From Protula sp. h YS-2021 (Eukaryota > Annelida > Polychaeta > Sabellida > Serpulidae), in contig OX457034.1 of NCBI GenBank assembly GCA_949752745.1, positions 4,105,646-4,169,645 of the forward strand: a DNA stretch of 64,000 nucleotides, in the 5' to 3' direction. The notes beneath the pieces were generated by a model. The model was given only the letters and a program-made list of their open reading frames with translations, was not told the origin of the DNA and did not search any database. The stretch's first letter is position 1. Each line of letters opens with the position of its first letter. A program made the translations under genes and the position numbers. Positions 45,044 to 56,899 of the stretch are shown piece by piece.

Positions 45044-45416
45044 TCAGCTTGTCCATGTCGGTTTCTGCCAGATATTTAGCGCGGAATGCCTCACTGAGGA
45101 GTTTGTGTGAGTATTTGATGTTATCAGGTAACTTGAAATACCATTGCGCTGCATTTTTGTCGAGATGGGTAGCAAAGGTGCACGCTAGTACAGAGTCATC
45201 AATAATGTTTTGAGACCTGTTGTATAAATCCAACTGTTGTAGCCATTGTGCTGCGTTGTCACCATCCCGGCCGTTGAATTTTGGAGGCCCACGAACCTTA
45301 AATTTGGTATTGCCGACGGACACGTGTCCTGTCAAGGGCGTGTTGCCACAATGGTGCATATAAGTGCTGGATTGTGGTTGATGAGAAGCCTGAGGCTGAG
45401 TGGCAGAATGCTGCAT
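45015..45416 (-). CDS. Gag, capsid-like part
   Basis: The frame carries FKVRGPPKFNGRDGDNAAQW, LDKNAAQWYFKLP and FRAKYLAE, the retrotransposon gag (capsid) pattern of Ty3/Gypsy. It is out of frame with both neighbouring gag pieces, so at least two shifts break the gene. Confidence 0.8.
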   Translation of the reverse strand: MQHSATQPQASHQPQSSTYMHHCGNTPLTGHVSVGNTKFKVRGPPKFNGRDGDNAAQWLQQLDLYNRSQNIIDDSVLACTFATHLDKNAAQWYFKLPDNIKYSHKLLSEAFRAKYLAETDMDKLNDLKHEDSD

Positions 45417-46041
45417 AGATGTGCTGGTTTGTGGTTGGGGAGGAACTTGGGATTGAGTAGTCCCCAGTGATTCATTTGTGACGTCTGTTTAGATTTAGCC
45501 ATTTGTTGGAGAAGTCGCACCATCATTGTGTATAATTCTGCACTACTGACCTCCTGAGTGAGATTCGACAAGTTGTTCGTAGCAGCTGTGTTTGCCGAAA
45601 CAGCAGGCTCTTGCACCGAAGCCGAAGTGGACGGTCGTAAGACGGAGGCGGTGCTAGAAGCCGTCTCCTCAGTCTGTAAGGATTCTAAGTCTGGTTTCTG
45701 TCGTGCAGTTGTTTGTTTGCTTCCATAACAGCCTGGTTTTCTTTCGCTAGTGCTTCCATCTCCAGAGACGTTTGCTTGTTTGACGAATGAAGGGCGATGT
45801 TTTCGTTTCTGAGGGACTGGTATTCTTCTCTTAGCTTAAGAATCTCCTCCCGTAACTCATCTAGGGTATTTGATTGTGTAGTAACGTTTTCGGCTGAGGT
45901 CGGTTCTGCTTGCGCATTTTCCGGTTGTTGCTCATGCTGAACAGTGGTGGATCTAGCTTGGGCTGCAGCTTGTAGGGCTCGGGTGTCCCTAGTCTCTCGA
46001 TCCTCCGTTGTAGAAGTTCTTTTGGCCCCGCGAGTCATCAT
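45332..46041 (-). CDS. Gag, N-terminal part (broken)
   Basis: Starts at ATG-ATG 46041. A Gln/Thr/Ala-rich segment is followed by a coiled coil (LDELREEILKLREEYQSLRN, about residues 60-110) to a stop at 45685. The continuation in another frame (45616-45332) is Gln/Ser-rich and then enters the capsid frame. At least one frameshift lies between 45616 and 45700. Confidence 0.7.
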
Positions 46042-46645
46042 TTTGAAACGGTGTTTTGCGTGTTTTAATTGCTTGCTTAGTTAGGTAAATAGGCTAGTGA
46101 AAGCTAGTACATAAAATAAACTTGTTGGTTGAAGTTAGACGAAATTTTTTCTTTAGAAAAGAATTTTCTTGATAAAAAAATTTGTTACTTGTTATTGGAT
46201 TGAAATATTGATAAATACATGTAGTGAATTTAAAAGAAAGTGATGTATTTTTTTTCAGTTTTTTTTTCAAAATTTAGTTTAAGGTTTTATTTGTATTATT
46301 TATTGTTTTAAAGTAACATAGTTTTGTTTTTGCTGCTTTGAAAGGCTAGTAAGGCTAGCTGTTTAAAAGAAATGTACGAAACGTTGCTTGCCATACTGTG
46401 CCTGAATAGAAGAAAAATAAGAACTGGGACTATGCTATAAAGCCGTTACTGTTACATAAAATAAAACAAATACACCTTAAAATATTATTAACAACAAAAA
46501 CAATGGAATTTTTAGGCTGACTGTTTGTACCATTACAAAATTTTTAATGTTTACAGTTAGTAAATTTAATGACTTTTATGTAGATTTAGTACTTTTAATT
46601 CATAATTTAATGTATTTTCGTTTGATTTGTGATTTTCATTGCCTT

Positions 46646-46725
<80 letters not shown>

Positions 46726-47209
46726 ACACCACGTGACTTTACATGAAGATAATGTTTATGAATAATATTTATTTTCATAAATTGCTAGAAAGATTTAAAT
46801 AGATACTGAGTGATTATTCTTGAGAGGTATTATTAAATCGTTATTGAAGGAATTCATAAAGTGGGTTTTTGATCTAATTTGACCTTTATTTGTACTGAAT
46901 TTGTTACCATTTTAGTCAAATTTTAGATGGTTCTGCCATTAAAATTTAGGCTAAAAGGGTTTAAATGTAATGCATTTTTTATTGTTTTTTTTTTTGCACA
47001 TGCCTGTGTTTAGGCTTAAATTAATACACCAGTTATTAAGGCATTAGCTTACCGTTTTCCCTAATATTTTAACATTTTCCCTCCGTTAACATGCATACCT
47101 AGGCGCCTCCGGCCTGAGAGAAATGCACAGAAAAACTGACCACCATAATAAATTGACAAACTTGCCGTTTAATTTCCATGAAACTCACAAACCATTAATC
47201 TCCACCAAG
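46042..47209 (-). other. Retroelement leader with (TTG)n tract and primer-binding region
   Basis: Between the 5' LTR and gag. It contains about 25 TTG triplets (46648-46722). On the minus strand the LTR end GGTTACGACA is followed by CT then TGGTGGAGATTAATGG, where a primer-binding site beginning TGG is expected; I cannot assign the tRNA. Confidence 0.6.
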
Positions 47210-48543
47210 TGTCGTAACCAACTTTTGAGGGTGTGTGTAGTTGATTTTACGACTTAATCCATTACCGGAAATTGTGAGTAACATAGAAATAAAACACAAG
47301 TATTTAACTATAAATAGAATTTATAACCAATTAATTATAAATACCTTTTGCAAGTCATAAGTTTCTTATAACTAGTTTAGTAAATTCCGACAGACCGTTC
47401 CTTTATTCGCGGAGAGATGTTACTCCGTTGCTGCCGAGACCCGTCCTCCCTTTCCTGTATTTACACGGATTTTTATATTAACTGGTCCAAACAAAGACTC
47501 GATACTATGTTCTTTGAAGCTACATTATATGTTATTCAAGAGTCTAAAATAACTAGCCTTATCGCCCGTAATTAGCATGGTGGTCAACAGTAACTGAACA
47601 CATGGTATCAGTCTGGTCCGATTGGAGCAGAGTGGTCCTGACACGTAATGAAATATTTCCCGAATAAAACAGCTAATCAAGATGTCCAGTTGTGAGAAAA
47701 CTTAACATCACACAAGGTTTCGTATGGACTGTTTAAATATCAAAGGGGCATGGTGAATAGGCGATAAGCTACACTGTTTGATAAATAACACGTTTAACTT
47801 AATGATAATGCTTGGTGTCAACAAATCTACATATAACATACAACATTTAAATATACACAAATCTCCCTCAGTTAAAGGAAACCTTTAAAGGCCCAACGAG
47901 GACTATAAAAGCAGCCCTTAGCTCCTCCCATTTTCATTATGATTCTGGAGCTCAACGAGGCAACATCAGTTCCTCGCGTACTTTTTTAGCGTTTTTACTA
48001 AACGTTTTGACAGATTTTGTTATAATAAAATGGTCGATGAGTTAACAATTACTTTATAACCATACTAAAAGTATTTTTACAACTGTTTGAAAAGAGTTTA
48101 CATCAAAATTCAACTTTTAATCATATCACAATTTTAAAAACTGCCCAACCTCATTGTAAATTCCACGTGTTTTACGCGACCTAATTGTTGCTTGATTGAC
48201 GCTGTCAAAACATTGACCCATTGATGCTCATTGAACAGCATGTTATAGGGAGCCATTCCAAGCAAAACCGATTTCACACATTTTCCCATTCAACTCCTTT
48301 GTCTAAGCTGGACTCACAGTGTGGGTACAAATATACTGCATAAATTAACTGTTATCTTCAGTTGGTCATTTCGCACATCGCACAAGGACGTTTATCTTAA
48401 GGTTGTAAAATCTGTATAAAATTGATTGATGGCCTTTTCCAAGAAAGTGACAAAAGGGGCGGACTCGGTGCCATGGCTAAAAGCAGCGTTTTCAGTTGGG
48501 CCTTTAACTGCTCTTATTTCCGTAAAAAGGTCGGTTTCCGACA
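47210..48543 (-). repeat. 5' LTR (715 bp plus a 615-bp MITE)
   Basis: Starts TGTCGTAACC and ends TTTCCGACA. Total length 1334; removing the MITE and one 4-bp target copy leaves 715, equal to the left LTR. Confidence 0.95.
47889..48503. mobile_element. TTAA-target MITE inside the 5' LTR
   Basis: Ends AGGCCCAAC...GTTGGGCCT, flanked by TTAA at 47885-47888 and 48504-48507. The other LTR has a single TTTAA there, proving insertion. TTAA suits piggyBac or Kolobok-type elements; termini starting AGG lean to the latter, but weakly. No coding capacity is seen. Its left subterminal part has a TATAAAAG word (about 47913). Confidence 0.9.
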
Positions 48544-48547
48544 GTAT

Positions 48548-49289
48548 TAATTGTATAGTCACGATGAGTCACAATGACAACACTATTTGTTGTGGCTATG
48601 AAGAAAAATTGTCTGGTTTCTAATCCCAGTTTTGGGGATTTCTTAATTTCGATGATCCGGCATTGAACAAAATTCTTGATTAGGAATCCTCGCAAAATAT
48701 AAGTTAAAAAACATCTTATGATATAACACTACTGTCATTTTTTAAGTAGCGTTCGAATCATTACTTGCATCAATATGCGAGCGCCAAATGTGCAAGCTCA
48801 AAGTTTTAAGGTCAATTTCTGAGCTTTTTGTGCCTTCTGGTTAGCTCTTCTTTATCTTAAAATTTCAGCTTGTTCATTTCTTTTCTTTCTCTTTATTTAC
48901 TCGAAGTCTTTAGACCCGGATGGAAGACGAGAAACACGCAATTCTTTCGTCGTCTGATTTGCTGCTTAATCTTTATTATTGCGGGTCCAAGAAAATGAGC
49001 AAGTAGATAATAAATTTTTGTTGTTTTTTTAACAGCAAAACTTCGTCTGACATGGAACTGTCACTAGATGAATCCGACAGAACACACCTGCCAAATCATG
49101 AAAATAGAATCCACACCAGAAGCATGCCACCGAAACCAAATCAATCCGACACAATGGCTTGTTGACACGCCTGACAAATCATGAAAATAAAATTCGCAAC
49201 ACATTCCATTACCCATTTTGCGCTACACAGCACCCGATTCTGACTGACAATGCACCTTTCACTTTTGCCGCGTTGACACAGTACCTGTT
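48548..49289. other. Right flank of the retroelement, no gene
   Basis: Begins with a fragment of the 30-bp-type minisatellite (48556-48600) and is otherwise unique. Confidence 0.6.
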
Positions 49290-49437
49290 ATGTATATGAG
49301 AATGCATGACTTCGAGGTATTCTCTATTTTCATGGCCCTGTCTATTCATACCGAGGGCGTCAGCCCGAGGTGTGAATAGACAGGGCTATGAAAATAGAGT
49401 TTACCGAGAAGGAAGGCATTCTCATACTTAATGTCCA
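49290..49437. repeat. Large imperfect palindrome 1
   Basis: Arms 49322-49352 and 49370-49399 (CTCTATTTTCATGGCCCTGT on the left) pair almost perfectly around a central mini-hairpin GGGC-gtca-GCCC. An outer pair GAGAATGC / GCATTCTC extends the structure to about 150 bp. Confidence 0.9.
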
Positions 49438-49499
49438 TGTGCCAGACGAATTGGCCCCGCCTCCCTCGGCCCGTCACCCCCTATTGTTCTGCGATTAAG

Positions 49500-49810
49500 G
49501 TGACAAATAAAGAATAACATTCATGACAAGGTATAAAAAACCGAACGATCATTCATAACAACCTAGTTAATGCAAGAGTCAACACGAGCTTTTTTTTTTT
49601 TTGGTACAAAATTAATATGGAGGAAGATTCAGAAAATGAGTTTTTTTTACCCAGACTCCTTCTGAATTGCAGAGGGAGTCTGGGAATTTTGACATTGATG
49701 GATTTATTCAAGTATATAATGTTAACGAGCCTGCCGGATCTATCGATACCACAAGCATGTTAAGACCGGATGGACCTTACATCATTTTTGAAAATGAATT
49801 CCGACATTAG
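49500..49810 (+). pseudogene. Small acidic ORF remnant with TATA box
   Basis: TATAAAAAA at about 49532 precedes ATGGAGGAAGATTCAGAAAA (ATG near 49618), giving MEEDSENEFF. After a run of eight T the frame shifts; the other frame reads FDIDGFIQVYNVNEP and LRPDGPYIIFENEF to a TAG near 49808. One indel in the T run explains the break. I do not recognise the protein; it resembles an acidic first exon of a transposon gene only in style. Confidence 0.35.
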
Positions 49811-50289
49811 CTACAAGGTAATTTACTTGAAAGCTTCTACTTTCTTCTGTTTAAGTTAATGTTACTCGTCGTAAAATTCTGGCGTTTTGCTCGAGATTTG
49901 AAATCGAGAGAAAACACTCGATTAAGTGATCATTCTGACGTCTATCAAACGTCTTTTTGAGGTAACTACATCTGTCGACGAATATTTAACGTAGAGATGA
50001 GATGCGTTTTGTCATTTTCGTCGCGACTAAATCACCACGGCTGTCGAACGTCTGTGTCGATATATCTCTTTCATCAGCCCCCCCCCCTCCCCCAACTCCA
50101 ATAAAAACTAAAAAATTTGTCAGGTATTTAGGCATTAGAATATTTGTTTAGGAATATATGTTTTTAAGTTTAAATAAATCTTTTTTTTTCAAGGCGAAGA
50201 TTCTTAAAGTTTGATTCCTGTTAAAATTCCATGTGATCAATGACTATGTGTTGTTTTCAATGAATCAAATTAAACAACAATGAAAACAA
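49811..50289. other. Unique AT-rich sequence between the two palindromes
   Basis: Nothing recognised; a C-tract lies at about 50079-50094. Confidence 0.5.
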
Positions 50290-50381
50290 AGTCACACCTT
50301 GCAGGGCATTCTCAAAAAGAATGACCTGTGTACCGGGTCGTTATTTTTGAGAATGCCCTGCCTCACAAAAGAGGTGCGACT
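50290..50381. repeat. Large imperfect palindrome 2
   Basis: Arms GCAGGGCATTCTCAAAAA..AATGACC (50301-50326) and its inverse (50335-50361), with outer pair GTCACACC / GAGGTGCGAC. It shares GGCATTCTCA with the outer arm of palindrome 1. Confidence 0.9.
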
Positions 50382-51776
50382 TTGCTTGCGGCGTTCTTCA
50401 AAATAAGTCATCGGAGAAAACAAAAGAAGTGGACATTAATGTTAGTGCACTGATGCTGTGCCCGTAATATGCTGCTTCTGCATCGACGCTGTGGCCGTCA
50501 CTGTGCCGCTCAAACACATGAACCTTTCCATGTACCAACGCTGCATCGTCTACTGCTCTCGCACTGCCGTGGTAACACAATGCACCGACGCCATACCCCT
50601 TTACTGCGTTGTTCCTGCATTGACGTTGAGCCCGTCACTGAGCCGTATGAACACAACACCACACAACAAATCACAAACTCCATTGCACTGTCTTGGTGGA
50701 CACGCGAAAACCACAGAATCGAACGATCCTGTTGCCTTCGATACAGAATTTAATTTGAATTAATTTAGCTAGATTGAGCAATCCTAGTCTCTTACACGGA
50801 AATGACAACTTTACTCTCTGAATTCATGATGGCTGAAGCATAATTTGCCAATAAACAAACAAAACCAGCAGTAAATAATTAAAAAAAAACACCTTTTAAG
50901 ATAGCTTCCATAACATTTATCCTTTACATGTACAAACCATTTTTAGCACAGTTTCTTTGGTTTTTAAAAGCTTTAAAACTTCACTTGACAGCGAATGCTT
51001 TGAAAAAAATACTTGCCTTTTAATCAGGTTCTGTTTATATGGGCAGAAATAGCAACCGTAATACAAACGCTGTCCTCTTCTTGATTAGACAAAAGTGAGG
51101 TCATAATTTTTTAGCCCAGATAAGTAGCAGATGCGTTACTTCAGGTTGCAACATATACTATTCAGATAGAACAATTATAGTCACTATATTTGTATATTAA
51201 AACCACACAATGCTTCTAAAAATGACTTATCGGTCAGTCAGTGTTTATAAAGTTCTAATAAAGTTTATCTTTACGACTTAATGCCCACTTCTGTTGTTCT
51301 TCGTCGGGTGATCATTTGTGGATCGGCTTGTTACTGTGCACAATTGGTTGATCTTGCTCACAATTGCGGAATAACAGTACGAGATTTCATAGGTTGCACT
51401 GCTGTCCAGTTAACTGAACAATGTCAACCAGCTAAACACAAGAAAATGCATTGAATGAAATTATGATTGTGCGACTGATTACCATATTTCGATGCTGTTT
51501 CATTCAAACTGAACAAAGGTAGATTCTTAAAAAAAAAGAAATTAAAAAAGGTTTCGATGTCATCAGTGGTGGTGGTGAGGGGGCAAGGGTCGGGTGGGCA
51601 GGCTTGGAAGTGACGATGGCTTCGACGCGATAGGCTGAATTCTTTCTTATACGCATCAGAAATATTCTCATCTACAGCAAATTCTCAAATACGATCACAA
51701 ACTAAGAAAGAGACTGATACGAAGCCTGTTCCATCCATTGTAACAAAAAAACCATGAATCCTTAATAACAATGGTG
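50382..51776. other. No gene recognised
   Basis: Mostly unique. Near 50485-50520 and 50625-50655 a short segment (GACGCTGTGGCCGTCACTG) is imperfectly duplicated. Open frames of 60-101 codons here have no recognisable domain. Confidence 0.5.
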
Positions 51777-52389
51777 TAATTCCCACTTGCAAACATAGTT
51801 TGAAAATGGGTATGCTTTGCAAAGAATTCCGGCGTTTATTCCCACTTGCAAACTTCGTTTGCAAATCGGAATAAGTTTGTAGTTTTTCTCGAAATTTCTG
51901 CCCTTTTTTTCCTTTTTTTCTCTTTTTTTTCCGTCACGGAGGTTTCCAGAAAACTCCTCCTGCACTTTTTGACGTAGGACGATGAAATTTGGCACAGTGA
52001 TAGAGGGTGACGAGATGTCGTCAAATCCGCAAAATTTTTTGACCTTGACCTTGAAGGTCAAGGTCAAATTGAGGTCAAAGTTTTTCTGACCTCAAAGTGG
52101 TTTCCAGAAAACTCCTCCTACAGGGTTTGTCGTAAAAAGACGGCATGTGGCAGAGACATAGAGGGTAATGAGTTGTCGTCAAATCCGTTAAATTTTTTGA
52201 CCTTGCACCTCAGAGGTCAAGGTCAAATTGAGGTCAAAAAATTTTTGGAAACACCTATTAATCACGAAAAGTAGCCATAAAGGTGCTCAAATCCCACTGT
52301 GAATGCATAAAACGTACCCAAAAAAGGGTAAACTTTCATCATTAACCTTGACCTTGAGGGTCAAGGTGAAAGGTCACGTGATTTCAAGC
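51777..52389. repeat. Hairpin-ended repeat leading into the TGACCTTGACC block
   Basis: Hairpin TTATTCCCACTTGCAAAC/GTTTGCAAATCGGAATAA (51837-51873), with a weaker copy at 51779-51812, is followed by TTTCCAGAAAACTCCTCC (twice, at about 51945 and 52090) and strings of TGACCTTGACC and GGTCAAGGTCA. It is inverted with respect to 31960-32149. Confidence 0.7.
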
Positions 52390-54131
52390 GTCCTTAACGA
52401 CAGCCCGTCTCATCTCGAAAACGGTTAGAGATAGAGTGATTTTGAGCTCATTTTCGACCCTTTGGGCCTAAACAATGTTACATGAGAGGTACCTCGGTGA
52501 TCTTGACATTCTGGATCACGGTCAAGGTAAAAAACCGGAAGTTGACTATTATCTCGAAAACGGTGAGAGATAGAGCGACTTTGAGCTCATTTTCGACCCT
52601 TTGGGCCTAAACAGCGTTACATAAGAGGTACCTGGGTGACCTTCACCTTCTGGGTCACGGTCAAGGTCAAGAACCGGAAGTTGACTATTATCTCGAAAAC
52701 GGTGAGATAGAGCGATTTTGAGCTCATTTTCGACCCTTTGGGCCGAAACAACGTTACAAAAGAGGAACCTCGGTGACCTTGACCTTCTGGGTCATGGTCA
52801 AGCTCAAAAACCGGAAGTTGACTATTATCTCGAAAACGGTTGGAGATAGAGCGATTTTGAGCTTATTTTCGACCCTTTGGGCCTATAAGACCATATATAA
52901 GAGGTACCTCGGTTACCTTGACCTCCTCCGTCATGGTCCAGGTCAAAAACCGGAAGTTGACCATTATCTCGAAAACGGTTAGAGACAGAGCGATTTTGAG
53001 CTTATTTTCGACCCTTTGGGCCTAAAAGACGTGATATAAGAGGTACCTCAGGGACCTTGACCTCCTCCGCCATGGTCAAGGTCAGAAACCGGAAGTTGAC
53101 CATTATGTCGAAAACGGTTAGAGATAGAGCGATTTTGAGCTTATTTTCGACCCTTTGGGCCTAAAAGACCATAAATAGGAGGTACTTTGGTGACCTTGAC
53201 CTCCTCCGTCATGGTCAAGGTGAAAAACCGGAAGTTGACCATTATCTCGAAAACGGTAAGAGATAGTGTTTTTTTTGGAGCTTATTTTCGACCCTTTGGG
53301 CCTAAAAGACGTTATATAAGAGGTGGCTCGGTGACCTTGACCTCCTCCGTCATGGTCAAGGTGAAAAACCGGAAGTTGACCATTATGTCGAAAACGGTTA
53401 GAGATAGAGCGATTGTGAGCTTATCTTCGACCCTTGTGGCCTAAAAGACCATATATAAGAGGTACCTCGGTGACCTTGACCTCCTCCGTCATGGTCAAGG
53501 TCGAAAACCGGAAGTTGACCATTATCTCGAAAACGGTTAGAGACAGAGCGCTTTTGAGCTTATTTTCGACCCTTCTGGCCTAAAAGACGTTATATAAGAG
53601 GTACCTCGGTGACCTTGACCTCCTCCGTCATGGCCAAGGTCAAAAACCGGAAGTTGACCATTATCTCGAAAACGGTTAGAGACAGAGCGATTTTGAGCTT
53701 ATTTTCGACCCTTTGGGCCTAAAAGCCGTTATATAAGAGGTAGCTCGGTGACCTTGACCTCCTCCGTCATGATTAAGGTCAAAAACCGGAAGTTGACCAT
53801 TATCTCGAAAACGGTGAGAGACAGAGCGCTTTTGAGCTTATTTTCGACCCTTCTGGCCTAAAAGACGTTATATAAGAGGTACCTCGGTGACCTTGACCTC
53901 CTCCGTCATGGCCAAGGTCAAAAACCGGAAGTTGACCATTATCTCGAAAACGGTTAGAGAGCTGAATTTGATTATTTGAGATTACATTATACTTACTTCG
54001 ATGTCCTTGTTCATGATAATAAGTCGGAAGCTGACAATTATGTGGAAAGACTGAAAATGTGTCTTTAACCAGATAGATTATACCATTGCAAGTGGGTGTC
54101 ATTTCGCTACGTGTAGCGAAATTCGGTCTAG
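52390..54131 (+). mobile_element. Helitron-like repeat with ~139-bp array, copy 1
   Basis: About eleven units with TGACCTTGACCTCCTCCGTC, ATGGTCAAGGTCA, AAAACCGGAAGTTGACC, ATTATCTCGAAAACGGTT and ATTTTCGACCCTTTGGGCC, then a unique 3' part and the hairpin ATTTCGCTAC-gt-GTAGCGAAAT (54101-54122) ending CGGTCTAG-T. The 5' end is unclear. The layout (core array, unique flank, 3' hairpin and CTAG) recalls non-autonomous Helitron-like pearl elements of bivalves. Confidence 0.65.
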
Positions 54132-54628
54132 TTTTTATTGTGGTTTTATAATGGCAGATTACATGTAAGTGGCCTCAGACCACAATTAATTTCCCATAGG
54201 CTTACATTATAACATTCCCTATTATCGCCACTTGCACAACATTGATGGACCCAAAATCGCTGTTACATTTTGTTATTTAGTCTAAGAGGAACTCAAAAAC
54301 ATTAAAATAAATGGGGGTTGACCGATTGGATTTTTTCCTATAAATAGAATAAGGTACCCCCCCCCCTCGGAATTTCCCGGAGCCGAATCACCTAAGCAAT
54401 ATTTTTACAAGTTTTCTCATCAAATTTGCAAAATTGTTTGGAGCTCTAGAGCAACCATTTTTAGGTATTATAAGAGTATTTATCACAGTTTTTAAAAGTG
54501 TCCTTATATTGCCAAATGCTGCTTTATTAGTTTATAAATGACTTGTCAAAGCAGGGCACTATTTGTGCGTAAGTTCTTCCTTATTTTGGTCTACGAACTC
54601 GGAAGTAATTGTGGTCTGACACTAAATG
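54132..54628. repeat. Unique segment, first copy of a ~1.2 kb tandem duplication
   Basis: Matches 55322-55820 with few differences, including the CCATAGGCTTACATTATAAC and AGGGCACTATTTGTGCG words. It ends at ACACTAAATGT, where the array unit of copy 2 begins mid-unit. Confidence 0.9.
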
Positions 54629-55321
54629 TTCCTAAAAGACGTTATATAAGAGGTACCTCGGTGACCTTGACCTCCTTCGTCATGGTCAAGGTCAAAAACC
54701 GGAAGTTGACCATTATGTCGAAAACGGTTAGAGATAGAGCGATTGTGAGCTTATCTTCGACCCTTTGGGCCTAAAAGACCATATATAAGAGGTACCTCGG
54801 TAACCTTGACCTCCTCCGTCATGGTCAAGGTCAAAAACCGGAAGTTGACCAATATCTCGAAAACGGTTAGAGACAGAGCGATTTTGAGCTTATTTTCGAC
54901 CCTTTGGGCCTAAAAGCCGTTATATAAGAGGTACCTCGGTGACCTTGACCTCCTCCGTCATGATTAAGGTCAAAAACCGGAAGTTGACCATTATCTCGAA
55001 AACGGTGAGAGACAGAGCGCTTTTGAGCTTATTTTCGACCCTTCTGGCCTAAAAGACGTTATATAAGAGGTACCTCGGTGACCTTGACCTCCTCCGTCAT
55101 GGCCAAGGTCAAAAACCGGAAGTTGACCATTATCTCGAAAACGGTTAGAGAACTGAATTTGATTATTTGAGATTACATTATACTTACTTCGATCTCCTTG
55201 TTCATGATAATAAGTCGGAAGCTGACAATTATGTGGAAAGACTGAAAATGTGCTTTAACCAGATAGATTATACCATTGCAAGTGGGTGTCATTTCGCTAC
55301 GTGTAGCGAAATTCGGTCTAG
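54629..55321 (+). mobile_element. Helitron-like repeat, copy 2 (3.7 units plus 3' end)
   Basis: Starts inside a unit (CCTAAAAGACGTTATATAAG) and repeats the same 3' part, with hairpin 55291-55312 and CTAG at 55318-55321. It is the product of a tandem duplication with its right flank, not a fresh insertion. Confidence 0.8.
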
Positions 55322-55820
55322 TTTTTATTGTGGTTTTATAATGGCAGATTACATGTAAGTGGCCTCAGACCACAATTAATTTCCCATAGACTTACATTAT
55401 AACATTCCCTATTATCGCCACTTGCACAACATTGATGGACCCAAAATCGCTGTTACATTTTGTTATTTAGTCTAAGAGGAACTCAAAAACATTAAAATAA
55501 ATGGGGGTTGACCGATTGGATTTTTTCCTATAAATAGAATAAGGTAACCCCCCCCCCCTCGGAATTTCCCGGAGCCGAATCACCTAAGCAATATTTTTAC
55601 AAGTTTTCTCATCAAATTTGCAAAATAGTTTGGAGCTCTAGAGCAACCATTTTTAGGTATTATTAAGAGTATTTATCACAGTTTTTAAAAGTGTCCTTAT
55701 ATTGCCAAATGCTGCTTTATTAGTTTATAAATGACTTGTCAAAGCAGGGCACTATTTGTGCGTAAGTTCTTCCTTATTTTGGTCTACGAACTCGGAAGTA
55801 ATTGTTGTCTGACACTAAAT
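55322..55820. repeat. Unique segment, second copy of the ~1.2 kb duplication
   Basis: Second copy of 54132-54628; diverges after CACTAAATGT at 55820. Confidence 0.9.
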
Positions 55821-56603
<783 letters not shown>

Positions 56604-56899
56604 CTAAGATTTCAGTGCTTCTGGGCCATTCAATTCTTTATCTATGCCGCTTCCACTCTTGTTGCACTTGTATGCGAGTGTCAAGTTAGCCATACAAAAT
56701 CCTGCCAACTGGACTAGGCTTGCTATAAAACTCAAATGTATCACCCAAACTGGCGAATATGTCTGGAACAGGAATCCGGTGGTAGCCCCAGCTGTCATGT
56801 AGCCAACGGCATTGCAGCATAATATGGCTGACGTCACACAGCTCGATGGAGTCACGTGCTCTGATAACCACAGCATCATCACTCCAAATGTCGTGCTCA
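56604..56899 (-). CDS. Transporter exon 2
   Basis: From STTFGVMMLWLSEHVTPSS through GYMTAGATTGFLF and FIASLVQLAGFC to an acidic tail and stop. The duplicate at 18124-18422 confirms that this is a real exon. Confidence 0.85.

Larger units (their letters stand above)
34517..48543 (-). mobile_element. Ty3/Gypsy LTR retroelement with chromodomain and env
   Basis: A full-length element on the minus strand: 5' LTR on the right, then gag, protease-RT-RNase H, integrase, chromodomain, env and 3' LTR. GTAT flanks both sides (34513-34516 and 48544-48547), a 4-bp target duplication. By eye the LTRs differ at about 16 of 715 positions, so insertion is fairly recent. Reading frames nevertheless carry several frameshifts and a stop, so the copy looks inactive. 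The gene order and protease-RT-RNaseH-integrase order define Ty3/Gypsy (Metaviridae); the env is of the errantivirus/baculovirus F type. Confidence 0.95.

Noticed and set aside
50458..50763. 101-codon and 94-codon plus-strand frames
   Set aside because: Two overlapping frames over an imperfect internal duplication, with no recognisable domain.
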